Assembly (NCBI GenBank): GCA_028875335.1 | Contig: JAPPEF010000084.1 | Span: 1 to 15,160 of the forward strand | Direction: 5' to 3' | Source: Gemmatimonadota bacterium | GTDB lineage: Bacteria > Latescibacterota > UBA2968 > UBA8231 | DNA: 15,160 nt | Shown here: positions 1-6,691 of the stretch, piece by piece | How positions within the stretch are numbered: position 1 is the first letter of the stretch | Layout: every line of letters starts with the position of its first letter | Program-made: the position numbers and the translations under genes | The notes under the pieces: model-generated | The model's input: only the letters and a program-made list of their open reading frames with translations | Told to the model about the DNA's origin: nothing | The model's database searches: none

Positions 1-74
1 TAATAGTTGCCGGCATATTTATGGGGAGGGGCAAAAATGGGAGGGCAAATTTTTATTTCTTCCAATATAGGTAC

Positions 75-1001
75 TTATGCAATGTCGCGCTCTTTTATCC
101 ACCGTTTTATGCAGTCGGCTGTCTCGTCGGGATATTCGAGGTGGGGCGCGTGTCCGCAATTGGGGAAGACGTGTAGGTCGGCGCGGGGCAGTGCAGCGGC
201 GAAGAGCTGGGCCGAGCGCACGGGGAGGATGCGGTCCTGCTGGCCCCACAAGACTAAGGTCGGGCAGGTGATGTCGCCAAAGCGCTGGTGGAACGTTGCT
301 ATGTCGGGGGGGATGAGGTTCCGCGCTGAGTAGTGGTAGGCATACGCGGCGTTGGGCGTCTCAAGTGCGGCGCGGGCGACCGTTGCGAGTTCGGGGGGGA
401 TTTTGCCATGGTTGTAGAAGCAGCGTCGGAAGGTGCGCCAAGTGGCTAAGCGCAACAGGCCGAAGGTTCGCGCTAGGGTGTGGATTGGGGCGTAGGTCAA
501 CAGCTTGCCTGGATAGCTGCCGAGGGTGCGCACGTGCACGGGGAGTTTGTGCGGGTAGCCGGCCGCGTCGATGAGCACTAGCCCACGCACTTTGGCCGCA
601 AGCGCGGGAAAGTCGAGGTACAGGCGCAGGGCCAAGCCTCCGCCGAGCGAGTTGCCCACGAGGATTACGTCGTCCAAGTCCAGCGCGGTGATGAAGGCCG
701 CGAGGTAGCCAACCTGCATGTCCGGCGAGTAGCGCTCGTGCGCTGGGCGTGCGGCAAAGGTCGGCTTGCTGCTGTGCCCGTGGCCGATCAAGTCGGGTGC
801 GATGATGCGGCGGCCGGGCAGGCGGGCGGCCAAGCGGAACCACGTAGCCTTGTTGTCAAAGATGCCGTGCAGCAGCACCAACGGAGGGTGGTCTCCGTCG
901 CCATTGTCGAGATACGCCATTTCGACTTGGTCGGCGAGGGAGAGGCGGCGTTTGGTAAACCCGGGGAAGAGGGGCGAGGATGGAGAAGAAGTGGACTGCA
1001 T
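75..1001 (-). CDS. alpha/beta-hydrolase fold protein
   Basis: This 308-residue protein belongs to the alpha/beta-hydrolase superfamily (esterase, lipase or C-C hydrolase type); the substrate cannot be told. The oxyanion-hole region LLHGIFDN lies at residues 43-50 and the nucleophile elbow GNSLGG at 116-121 with Ser118. The acid is probably Asp256 in LWGQQDRILP and the catalytic His is His284 in CGHAPHLEYP, so the triad looks complete. A helical cap probably occupies about residues 145-235. No signal peptide or membrane segment is evident. The frame stays open upstream to 1175, but that extension would run into the activator gene on the other strand and into a leader shared with the second activator, so I reject it. 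ATG at 1019 (six residues longer) is an alternative; neither start has a good ribosome binding site. The gene is divergent from the activator, and nothing links their functions except position. Confidence 0.88.
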   Translation of the reverse strand: MQSTSSPSSPLFPGFTKRRLSLADQVEMAYLDNGDGDHPPLVLLHGIFDNKATWFRLAARLPGRRIIAPDLIGHGHSSKPTFAARPAHERYSPDMQVGYLAAFITALDLDDVILVGNSLGGGLALRLYLDFPALAAKVRGLVLIDAAGYPHKLPVHVRTLGSYPGKLLTYAPIHTLARTFGLLRLATWRTFRRCFYNHGKIPPELATVARAALETPNAAYAYHYSARNLIPPDIATFHQRFGDITCPTLVLWGQQDRILPVRSAQLFAAALPRADLHVFPNCGHAPHLEYPDETADCIKRWIKERDIA

Positions 1002-1025
1002 GGGGTAATAAAGAAGCATATTCGT

Positions 1026-1140
1026 CTGGTGAAATTCAACTTGAGGCAATCTTAGCCTAGGATCAGGTTTAGGATATCGGCGGTTGTATCTTAGAGTTGG
1101 ATTATGTATTAAAAACCTCCCAATCGTCGGAAAGGCGAGT
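1026..1140 (+). promoter_or_regulatory. Conserved leader/promoter region of activator EBP1
   Basis: This non-coding block matches 6692-6812 in front of the second activator, beginning with a shared CTGGTGAAATTCAACTTGAG and ending at the start codon. It contains an imperfect inverted repeat, CCTAG-N8-TTAGG (perfect as CCTAA-N8-TTAGG in the other copy). An AT-rich stretch around 1103-1115 could hold a -10 element. There is no GG-N10-GC sigma54 signature, so the activator is probably transcribed by another sigma factor. AAAGG at 1131-1135, five bases before ATG 1141, is the ribosome binding site. Exact promoter elements are not certain. Confidence 0.6.
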
Positions 1141-4100
1141 ATGAGCGACATATCCTTTGAGCACGTGTTGAGCAATCAGTACACGGTTTTTGATGGGCTG
1201 GCTGGGATGCACGTGGAAGACATCTACCAAGACCGCCAGGGCTTTCTCTGGATCGCCACGGCCGATGGCGGCGTCAGCCGATTCGACAGCGCCCGGTTCG
1301 ATACGTTTGGCCTCAAAGACGGGCTGCCGAATCTGACGGTCATGGCCATTGCCGAGGATGCGGACGGGCGACTTTTGTTCGGCACGTTTGGCGGGGGGAT
1401 TGCCGCGTACGACGGGCGTAGTTTTCAGGTGTACACTACTAAGCACGGCCTGCCTTCCAATGAGATCGTGGGCCTGCAAGCTCAGCCGGACGGCTCGATT
1501 GTGGCGATGACTGGCGCAGGCGTGGCGTGGTTTGCCGAGGGCCGTTGCATAAGGAGCATAACCGAAGTTGGCGGCCAACCGTTGGGGCGGGTGTACGACA
1601 TGATCACTGATGCGGCTGGTACCACATGGTTGGCGACGATGAGCCGAGGCGTCCTTAGCTTGGATGGACGGTGCATGGGGCTCGGCGAAGAGGCGGACCA
1701 ATGGCCTTGGAAATTCGCCCAAGACCCCTCCGGCCATCTGTGGATCGCTTTCCATTACATGGGTAGCGGAGTCCTGATCGGCCACTACGATCCACGAGAC
1801 CAACATTTTGCATGTCTTAACGTGGGTAAGGGCGACGAGGGAGTGGTGCAGAACGGGACGCGGCACGTGCGGACTGACGAGAGGGGTTTGCTCTGGCTGA
1901 CTCGCCGCGGCGTGATGGTACACTACGGCCAGAAGTGGCAGTCCTTTTCTGCTTCCTTGCCGGATGTTGACTTTTCGGGTACGCGCCTGACGTACGAGGA
2001 TCTCGAGGGCAATATCTGGATCGGGCTTTGGGGTGGTGGGCTGATTTTTTGCGACCCGACTAGTATACAGTGTTACACGGAAGCCGACGGCCTGCCCGAC
2101 CGCGAGATTCGCTGCTTAGGCGAAGATCCTGAAGGTCGGATGTGGATTGGGACGATGGGGGGCATGGCCTGCATGGAAGACGGTCAGATCCTCTCGGTAG
2201 GGTCCCGTGAAATCGTCTCGGCGATGGTGATGGATGGCCAGGGGCAGGTTTGGAGCGCTGGGGCTGCGGGCAAGGTGTACAAATGGAAGGGCCAATCACC
2301 ACAAGCGATTCCGGTGGCTGGAGAGACTCATTCCGAAGAAATCGCCAGGCTATGCAAAGATGGGCAAGGGCGTATCTGGGTCGGTACGTCCGAGGGCCGC
2401 TTCGGCTGGATAGAGAAAGATCGATTTATTCTCCTTGACGAATGCGGCACCGCGCTGCAAGACCAAGACAGGATATTCTGGATCGGAGCGCTGCTGAGAG
2501 ACCAAGACGGGGTACTCTGGATTGGTTCATACGGAGAAGTCCAGGCGCTCTACTGTTACGAGGATGGTCGCTTGCACCCAGCGGATATAGCCGAAGCGGA
2601 GTCCATCGCCTATGTCAACGTCTTGTGGGCGCACCAAAACACCCTGTGGGTGGGCACGGCCAAGGGACTTTTCGTCCTAGATCTTTCGTCGCGGCAGGTG
2701 CGTCGGTTTACCGCCGAGCAGTTCGGGTTGTCGGCTAATGGCATCTTGGCGCTGACGGTTGACCCGCAGGGCAATATCTGGCTGGGCACCAGCGGCGGCG
2801 GCGTCCTCCGCTACGACGGCCAGACCTTCCAGAGTATCCGCTTGGGGTCATCCGCCCTCGAAAACAAGGTCGAAGCGGTCCTGTGTGATCGGCGCGGTCG
2901 GCTGTGGTTTGGGACGCGGGCGGGGCTGGTTGCTTATCAGCCGGGACGCACGCCGCCGTGCTTAGTGATCCGCGAGGTGATGGCCGGCACGCTCTTGGCC
3001 GCGCCCGCAGCCGTATCCTGCCCGGAGAGCACGCCTGAGATCCGCATTTACTTCCAGGGCATCAGCTTCCGCACCGGCGCGGGTCAGATGCGCTACAGCC
3101 ATCGGCTATTAGGTCACGGTCCGGCGGAACAGTGGAGCGAGTTTGCCTTGGCTGATGAGGCGGTGTACAACGCCTTGCCGGTGGGCGAGTATCGCTTTGA
3201 GGTGCGGACGATGGACCGCGATGGCTTGCTGTCGGAGGTGGCCAGCGTGGAGATTCAAGTCCTTCCCGACGCCAAAACCGAACGCATCCACGCTTTTGAA
3301 AACGTCCTGCGAGCTACCGATCACGTGGTGCATAGCGAGAGTTGGGCGATGCGGCAAGTGATGGAACAGACCGTGCGCGTCGCCGAGACGGCGATGACCG
3401 TGCTGGTGCTGGGCGAGACCGGCACGGGCAAGGGCTTACTGGCGCAGACCATCCACGAAACGAGCACCCGCCGCAAGCGGCCTTTCATCCAAGTCAATTG
3501 CGGGGCGCTGCCGGTTGGGTTGGTGGAAAGCGAGTTATTCGGCCATGAGAAGGGGGCCTTTACCGGCGCGGCGAGCCGTCAGCTTGGTCGCTTTGAACTG
3601 GCCGATGGCGGCACGCTCTTTCTGGACGAGATCGGCGATTTGCCATTGGAGTCTCAGCGGGTGCTGCTGCATATCTTAGAGGAGAATGCCCTGACCCGCG
3701 TCGGCGGCAAACAGCCTGTGCGCGTGGACGTGCGGGTCATCGCGGCGACCAATCGCGACCTGCGGCATGCCATCGAGGAAGGCACATTCCGCGAAGACCT
3801 ATTCTACCGCCTGAGCGTTTTTACGCTAGAGCTTCCGCCACTGCGTCAGCGACAAGAGGATATCCCGGCTTTGGCGGCGCATTTTGCTGAGCGGTATGCC
3901 CAGCACCTACAGCGGCCGGTGCCGACCTTAGACGAGGGGGTGGTTGCGCACTTGCAGGGGTATGCTTGGCCGGGGAATGTGCGGGAGTTGGAGCACTTGA
4001 TTCATCGGGCGGTGTTGCTGTGCGAAGGCGGGGTGATCCGCGTTGGTGATTTGTTGTTGCCGTCAGTTGGTCGGCGTGTTGAGGAAGCGGAGCAACCAGC

Positions 4101-4272
4101 GCCAGCGGCTGGCGAAGGTTTGGACGAAAAGCAGCAGCTTGTGAAGGCGTTGCAAGCGACCAACTGGATGATCTATGGCGAGCGGGGTGCGGCGCGCTTG
4201 TTGGGCATGGGCCCAGAGAAGCTGCGCTATCGCATGAGGAAGTACGGGTTGCGCCGACCGAAGACGTCGTAA
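1141..4272 (+). CDS. Sigma54-dependent activator with double beta-propeller sensor domain (EBP1)
   Basis: This 1043-residue protein combines a periplasmic-type sensor with a sigma54 enhancer-binding protein. Residues 1-620 carry about 14 repeats of the form GxxWIGTxGGGxxxYD, as in Reg_prop two-component-regulator propellers, enough for two seven-bladed propellers. A Y_Y_Y-like beta-sandwich follows (about 631-708). The AAA+ domain spans about 730-975, with Walker A GETGTGKG 758-765, GAFTGA sigma54-contact loop 805-810, Walker B TLFLDE 825-830, sensor I around AATNRD 868-873 and AWPGNVREL 942-950. A Fis-type helix-turn-helix ends the protein (about 997-1043). All motifs needed for ATP hydrolysis and sigma54 contact are present. 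No signal peptide, transmembrane segment, receiver or kinase domain is seen, so it should be a cytoplasmic one-component regulator. ATG 1141 is chosen over 1084 because homology with the paralogue begins there and AAAGG sits five bases upstream. Its targets are probably the promoter at 4458 and perhaps that at 10165. The ligand is unknown; HTCS relatives sense glycan fragments. Confidence 0.93.
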   Translation: MSDISFEHVLSNQYTVFDGLAGMHVEDIYQDRQGFLWIATADGGVSRFDSARFDTFGLKDGLPNLTVMAIAEDADGRLLFGTFGGGIAAYDGRSFQVYTTKHGLPSNEIVGLQAQPDGSIVAMTGAGVAWFAEGRCIRSITEVGGQPLGRVYDMITDAAGTTWLATMSRGVLSLDGRCMGLGEEADQWPWKFAQDPSGHLWIAFHYMGSGVLIGHYDPRDQHFACLNVGKGDEGVVQNGTRHVRTDERGLLWLTRRGVMVHYGQKWQSFSASLPDVDFSGTRLTYEDLEGNIWIGLWGGGLIFCDPTSIQCYTEADGLPDREIRCLGEDPEGRMWIGTMGGMACMEDGQILSVGSREIVSAMVMDGQGQVWSAGAAGKVYKWKGQSPQAIPVAGETHSEEIARLCKDGQGRIWVGTSEGRFGWIEKDRFILLDECGTALQDQDRIFWIGALLRDQDGVLWIGSYGEVQALYCYEDGRLHPADIAEAESIAYVNVLWAHQNTLWVGTAKGLFVLDLSSRQVRRFTAEQFGLSANGILALTVDPQGNIWLGTSGGGVLRYDGQTFQSIRLGSSALENKVEAVLCDRRGRLWFGTRAGLVAYQPGRTPPCLVIREVMAGTLLAAPAAVSCPESTPEIRIYFQGISFRTGAGQMRYSHRLLGHGPAEQWSEFALADEAVYNALPVGEYRFEVRTMDRDGLLSEVASVEIQVLPDAKTERIHAFENVLRATDHVVHSESWAMRQVMEQTVRVAETAMTVLVLGETGTGKGLLAQTIHETSTRRKRPFIQVNCGALPVGLVESELFGHEKGAFTGAASRQLGRFELADGGTLFLDEIGDLPLESQRVLLHILEENALTRVGGKQPVRVDVRVIAATNRDLRHAIEEGTFREDLFYRLSVFTLELPPLRQRQEDIPALAAHFAERYAQHLQRPVPTLDEGVVAHLQGYAWPGNVRELEHLIHRAVLLCEGGVIRVGDLLLPSVGRRVEEAEQPAPAAGEGLDEKQQLVKALQATNWMIYGERGAARLLGMGPEKLRYRMRKYGLRRPKTS

Positions 4273-4280
4273 GCGGCCAG

Positions 4281-4336
4281 CACGGAAAGTCGTTCAAATT
4301 GCACGGAAAGTCGTTCAAATTGCACGAGAAATCGTG
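4281..4336 (+). promoter_or_regulatory. Three-site upstream activating array (predicted EBP binding sites)
   Basis: Three 14-bp dyads lie at 4281-4294, 4302-4315 and 4323-4336. The first two read CACGG-AAAG-TCGTT (imperfect) and sit in an exact 21-bp tandem repeat. The third, CACGA-GAAA-TCGTG, is a perfect dyad. Centre-to-centre spacing is exactly 21 bp, two helical turns, so all sites face the same side of the helix. They start 8 bp after the activator stop codon and lie about 130-172 bp upstream of the -24 element, the usual range for sigma54 enhancer sites. The matching array at 9987-10041 supports function. Binding by EBP1 or EBP2 is inferred. Confidence 0.8.
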
Positions 4337-4350
4337 GAAAGACTTATGCC

Positions 4351-4370
4351 GACGGCTGGGGCTGCGCATC
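4351..4370 (+). promoter_or_regulatory. Conserved 20-bp block GACGGCTGRRGCTGCGCAYC, copy 1
   Basis: This block recurs at 6651-6670 and 10056-10075 with only two or three substitutions. Its start lies 21.5 bp from the centre of the last dyad both here and at 10056, keeping the helical phase of the array. It could be a further protein site or part of the enhancer. I do not recognise a known factor. Confidence 0.5.
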
Positions 4371-4410
4371 ATAGCAAAGGTCGCTTCATATTTTAAGTGT
4401 TATGTTTTTC

Positions 4411-4440
4411 AAGCCTTTAGGTGATCCTAAAGGCTTTTCT
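4411..4440 (+). terminator. Rho-independent terminator after EBP1
   Basis: A perfect 11-bp stem (4411-4421 with 4426-4436) closes a four-base TGAT loop and is followed by a T-rich tail (TTTTCT overlapping the stem end). It would end the EBP1 transcript before the sigma54 promoter, separating activator and target transcription units. A similar terminator stands at the same place after EBP2. Confidence 0.85.
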
Positions 4441-4457
4441 GTCGGTGGTCTAATTTT

Positions 4458-4473
4458 TGGCACGGAATGTGCT
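4458..4473 (+). promoter_or_regulatory. Sigma54 (-24/-12) promoter of the TolB-like gene pair
   Basis: TGGCACGGAATGTGCT matches the sigma54 consensus TGGCACG-N4-TTGC with one mismatch (GTGC). The invariant GG (4459-4460) and GC (4471-4472) are separated by exactly ten bases. The predicted transcription start is about 4484, some 40 bp before the chosen start codon at 4526. The same element recurs at 10165. The adjoining gene encodes a sigma54 activator with an intact GAFTGA loop, which strongly supports the call. Confidence 0.9.
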
Positions 4474-4511
4474 TATATTTCCTCTGTAGCACACCCTATT
4501 CATGCCTTATG

Positions 4512-4518
4512 AAAGGAG
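4512..4518 (+). promoter_or_regulatory. Ribosome binding site fixing the start of the first TolB-like gene
   Basis: AAAGGAG lies seven bases before ATG 4526. The same sequence context precedes the duplicated gene at 5542. This decides for 4526 over the in-frame ATG at 4502, which has no such site. Confidence 0.8.
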
Positions 4519-4525
4519 CCACGTT

Positions 4526-5509
4526 ATGACCTATCGATCTCTACTGCTCGTCTGCTTGGCAACGCTGGGGCTGGCCGTCGCTGGCTGGGGGCAAGCCGAT
4601 GGCAAAATCGCATTTCTCTCCCACCGCGAGGGGTACAATGACGTGTGGATTATGAATGCGGATGGGAGCGATCCCGTGAACCTAACCCAAGGACAGTATT
4701 GCGCTAGTCCGATTTGGTCTCCAGATGGCACGAAGATCGCCTATATAGACGTTGGTGCCGATTATTCCGGTAGGGACATCTGGGTGATGGACGCCGACGG
4801 CGGCAATCGAAAGCAGCTAACAGACCATATTAAAAAAATAGGTCCTAATAACGCAGAAGACTTGTTTTGGTCTGAAGACGGCCAAAGCATTTACTACTTT
4901 GTGTGGGATCGCTCTGAGTTGTTCGCCGTGGCACCGGACGGCAGCGAATCTTCACTTGTGGAATGGAGAGGTGTGGAATGGAGGGAGGCGGCTTTGATAA
5001 TCCGCCGCTTTTGGGATCGCCGCTATCTTTCTCCAGACGAAACCAAACGGGCAATCGTCGGCGTGCTGCATGGTGACGAAGAGGGCCAAGCTGATGACAA
5101 AGAGAGCCGAGATATCTTCATTGTGATCAGTGAGGAGCCCTTTATGGTCGGTTCAGACGAGGTCACGGTCATGCTCCCGTCCGGCCAACCCGTTGATCTC
5201 GATTTTATGGATGTCGGCGGTTCTTGGGCCTCTGCTCCTTTTCCCATTACTTGGGCACCCAACAGCACGAGGGTAGCCTTCACTTCATACACCATTTTCA
5301 ATAGTTCTGGCACTTCTTTGTCCTATTACCCCGACACTGGAGAGATTTGGGCTGTCGATATAGACGGGAGCAACTTGGTCAATTTGACCAACGGTTTGGG
5401 CGGAGATTCTCCCGTTTGGCAACCGGTTTCCTCTTTTACTACTGCGACGAGCGTCGAAGCCCAGTCGTGGGGACAGGTCAAATCGCTGCTTTCAACGGGT
5501 ACTCATTAA
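4526..5509 (+). CDS. Secreted TolB/PD40-type beta-propeller protein, copy 1
   Basis: This 327-residue protein has a signal peptide (MTYRSLLLVCLATLGLAVAGWGQ, probable cleavage near residue 23), so it should be exported. The mature part consists of WD40-like PD40/TolB repeats. These show clearly as KIAFLS...DVWIMNADGSDPVNLT...PIWSPDG, then TKIAYI...DIWVMDADGGNRKQLT, a weaker central set, and a last blade with EIWAVDIDGSNLVNLT. No catalytic motif is seen, so binding or scaffolding is more likely than enzymology. The last 20 residues (ATSVEAQSWGQVKSLLSTG) lie outside the propeller and are kept in the neighbouring copy. It is the first gene behind the sigma54 promoter at 4458 and is followed after 32 bp by its paralogue, presumably in one operon. 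The physiological role is unknown. It is shorter than TolB and lacks the TolB N-terminal domain, so it is not a Tol-Pal component. Confidence 0.87.
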   Translation: MTYRSLLLVCLATLGLAVAGWGQADGKIAFLSHREGYNDVWIMNADGSDPVNLTQGQYCASPIWSPDGTKIAYIDVGADYSGRDIWVMDADGGNRKQLTDHIKKIGPNNAEDLFWSEDGQSIYYFVWDRSELFAVAPDGSESSLVEWRGVEWREAALIIRRFWDRRYLSPDETKRAIVGVLHGDEEGQADDKESRDIFIVISEEPFMVGSDEVTVMLPSGQPVDLDFMDVGGSWASAPFPITWAPNSTRVAFTSYTIFNSSGTSLSYYPDTGEIWAVDIDGSNLVNLTNGLGGDSPVWQPVSSFTTATSVEAQSWGQVKSLLSTGTH

Positions 5510-5541
5510 TCTCGCCTCGTACGTATGCAAGGAGCCACATT

Positions 5542-6486
5542 ATGACCTATCGATCTCTACTAATCGTCTGCTTGGCAACGCTGGGGCTAGCCGTCGCTGG
5601 CTGGGGGCAAGCCGATGGTAAAATAGCATTTCTCTCCAGACACGAGGGGCGTTCTGACGTGTGGATTATGAATGCGGATGGGAGCGTCCCCATCAACTTA
5701 ACCCCAGGCCGACATCTGCAGTGCGTTAGCCCGGCTTGGTCTCCAGATGGCACGAAGATCGCCTATCTCGCCTTTGACGATCTTTTCGATTCCGATGGTG
5801 TCCTCTATGTCGATTATTCCCAAGGTGCCATCTGGGTGATGGACGCCGATGGCGGCAATCCGCAACAAGTGGGATATCTAGTAGATCCCGGATCCGAATC
5901 CGGATCTGAAGAGATCTTTTGGGCTGAAGACGGGAGTCGCATTTACTACTATAGGAGGGGGTCCCCCAATGAACTGTTCGCGGTGGAGTTGGGCGGCAGT
6001 GGCTCCTCACCCGTGGATTGGAAGGAGGGGGCTGGGATAGCCCGCCGTTTCCGCGATAATCGTTCTCCAGACGGAACCAAACGAGCAGATGTCGTGTTGC
6101 AGGACGACGAGGGCAATGCCTACCTACGCCTAGTTAGCTTCGCTCCCAGTGAGGGGCCGCAGCCTTCTAAACAGATAGAAGATTTCTCGGAGATCCTCCT
6201 TCCCGATCTACCCTATCAACAAGCCGAACTTGAACCCGGCTGGGAGAGAATGTCTGACCCAACTACTTGGTCGCCTGACAGCATGAGAATCGCCTTCTCT
6301 GCTGCTAGCGAGCAAGGGGACGATGAGATTTGGGTTGTTGATATAGACGGGAGCAACTTGGTCAATTTGACCAACGGCTTAGGTGGACGCAAACCCTCGT
6401 GGCAGCCGACGACCCCGGCTGCGACGAGCGTCGAAGTCCAGTCGTGGGGGCGGATCAAAGCGCGGCTTTCAACGGGTATTCATTAA
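5542..6486 (+). CDS. Secreted TolB/PD40-type beta-propeller protein, copy 2
   Basis: This 314-residue paralogue of the upstream gene has a nearly identical signal peptide and ribosome binding site (AAGGAG at 5529-5534). PD40 repeats include DVWIMNADGSVPINLT, AIWVMDADGGNPQQV and EIWVVDIDGSNLVNLT with intervening W-SPDG turns. The C-terminal tail ATSVEVQSWGRIKARLSTG matches copy 1. The first and last roughly 45 codons are very similar to copy 1, while the middle is much more diverged. A longer frame opens at 5347 inside copy 1, but the signal peptide and ribosome site fix ATG 5542. The gene probably shares the sigma54 promoter at 4458. The short segment at 5873-5905, rich in GGATC/GATCC, encodes a Gly/Ser/Glu loop in the diverged middle part. 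The function is unknown beyond an exported propeller. Confidence 0.87.
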   Translation: MTYRSLLIVCLATLGLAVAGWGQADGKIAFLSRHEGRSDVWIMNADGSVPINLTPGRHLQCVSPAWSPDGTKIAYLAFDDLFDSDGVLYVDYSQGAIWVMDADGGNPQQVGYLVDPGSESGSEEIFWAEDGSRIYYYRRGSPNELFAVELGGSGSSPVDWKEGAGIARRFRDNRSPDGTKRADVVLQDDEGNAYLRLVSFAPSEGPQPSKQIEDFSEILLPDLPYQQAELEPGWERMSDPTTWSPDSMRIAFSAASEQGDDEIWVVDIDGSNLVNLTNGLGGRKPSWQPTTPAATSVEVQSWGRIKARLSTGIH

Positions 6487-6498
6487 TCTCGCCTCATC

Positions 6499-6535
6499 CG
6501 TAGGGGGCGGCTTGCGCTCCGCACCGCCCCCTACG
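6499..6535. repeat. Perfect GC-rich palindromic hairpin (REP/MITE-like)
   Basis: A 12-bp perfect inverted repeat (CGTAGGGGGCGG at 6499-6510 with its complement at 6524-6535) flanks a 13-base interior that itself can pair TGCG with CGCA around a CTC loop. No T-tract follows on either strand, which argues against a plain intrinsic terminator. It resembles dispersed GTAGGGGCG-type palindromes seen in several environmental genomes (from memory, not checked). It sits 13 bp after the second TolB-like gene and might protect or end that mRNA. Confidence 0.65.
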
Positions 6536-6598
6536 CGTCCTTCCGCACTAATCCTTCCTTATCGGTCCGCAAGCGCAGAATCCAAAAGTAACCACTAC

Positions 6599-6670
6599 CC
6601 GAAAAAGTCGTAGGCGGCCAACACAGCATGGTCGTGGAAATCCTTGCGCTGACGGCTGAAGCTGCGCATC
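6599..6670 (+). other. Decayed copy of the post-activator control region
   Basis: The stretch beginning CCGAAAAAGTCGTAGGCGG corresponds to the end of EBP1 plus its 3' flank (CCGAAGACGTCGTAAGCGG) and to 9964-9980 after EBP2. It is followed by a damaged dyad (CAC-N7-TCGTG, 6622-6636) and then the conserved 20-bp block at 6651-6670. No sigma54 promoter or terminator follows. The order of elements therefore matches the live control regions but is truncated. I read it as the scar of a recombination or of a lost third activator. The rest of 6536-6691 shows nothing recognisable. Confidence 0.55.
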
Positions 6671-6691
6671 GTTCCGTCCTCTTGTGCGCTG

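Noticed and set aside
1084..1140. ATG at 1084 as start of EBP1.
   Set aside because: Paralogue similarity at the protein level begins at MSDISFEHVL, and AAAGG is correctly placed only for ATG 1141.
1002..1175. N-terminal extension of the hydrolase up to 1175.
   Set aside because: It would overlap the start of the divergent EBP1 gene, and its sequence coincides with the leader conserved before EBP2, so it is regulatory rather than coding.
4281..4336. Tandem repeats considered as a small CRISPR array.
   Set aside because: The units are 21-bp back-to-back copies without unique spacers, no cas genes are present, and the dyads match those before the second sigma54 promoter.
3821..4372. Minus-strand frame of 183 codons across the EBP1 3' end and control region.
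   Set aside because: It reads through the dyad array (giving a repeated DFxCNLN peptide) and opposite the conserved AAA+/HTH coding sequence. There is no support for a gene.
5873..5905. Cluster of GGATC/GATCC strings in the second TolB-like gene, considered as a regulatory or mobile-element site.
   Set aside because: It is in-frame coding for a Gly/Ser/Glu loop and is explained by simple codon repetition.
6622..6650. Possible sigma54 promoter in the decayed control region.
   Set aside because: GG and GC pairs occur but not with the required ten-base gap, and no TGGCAC core is present.
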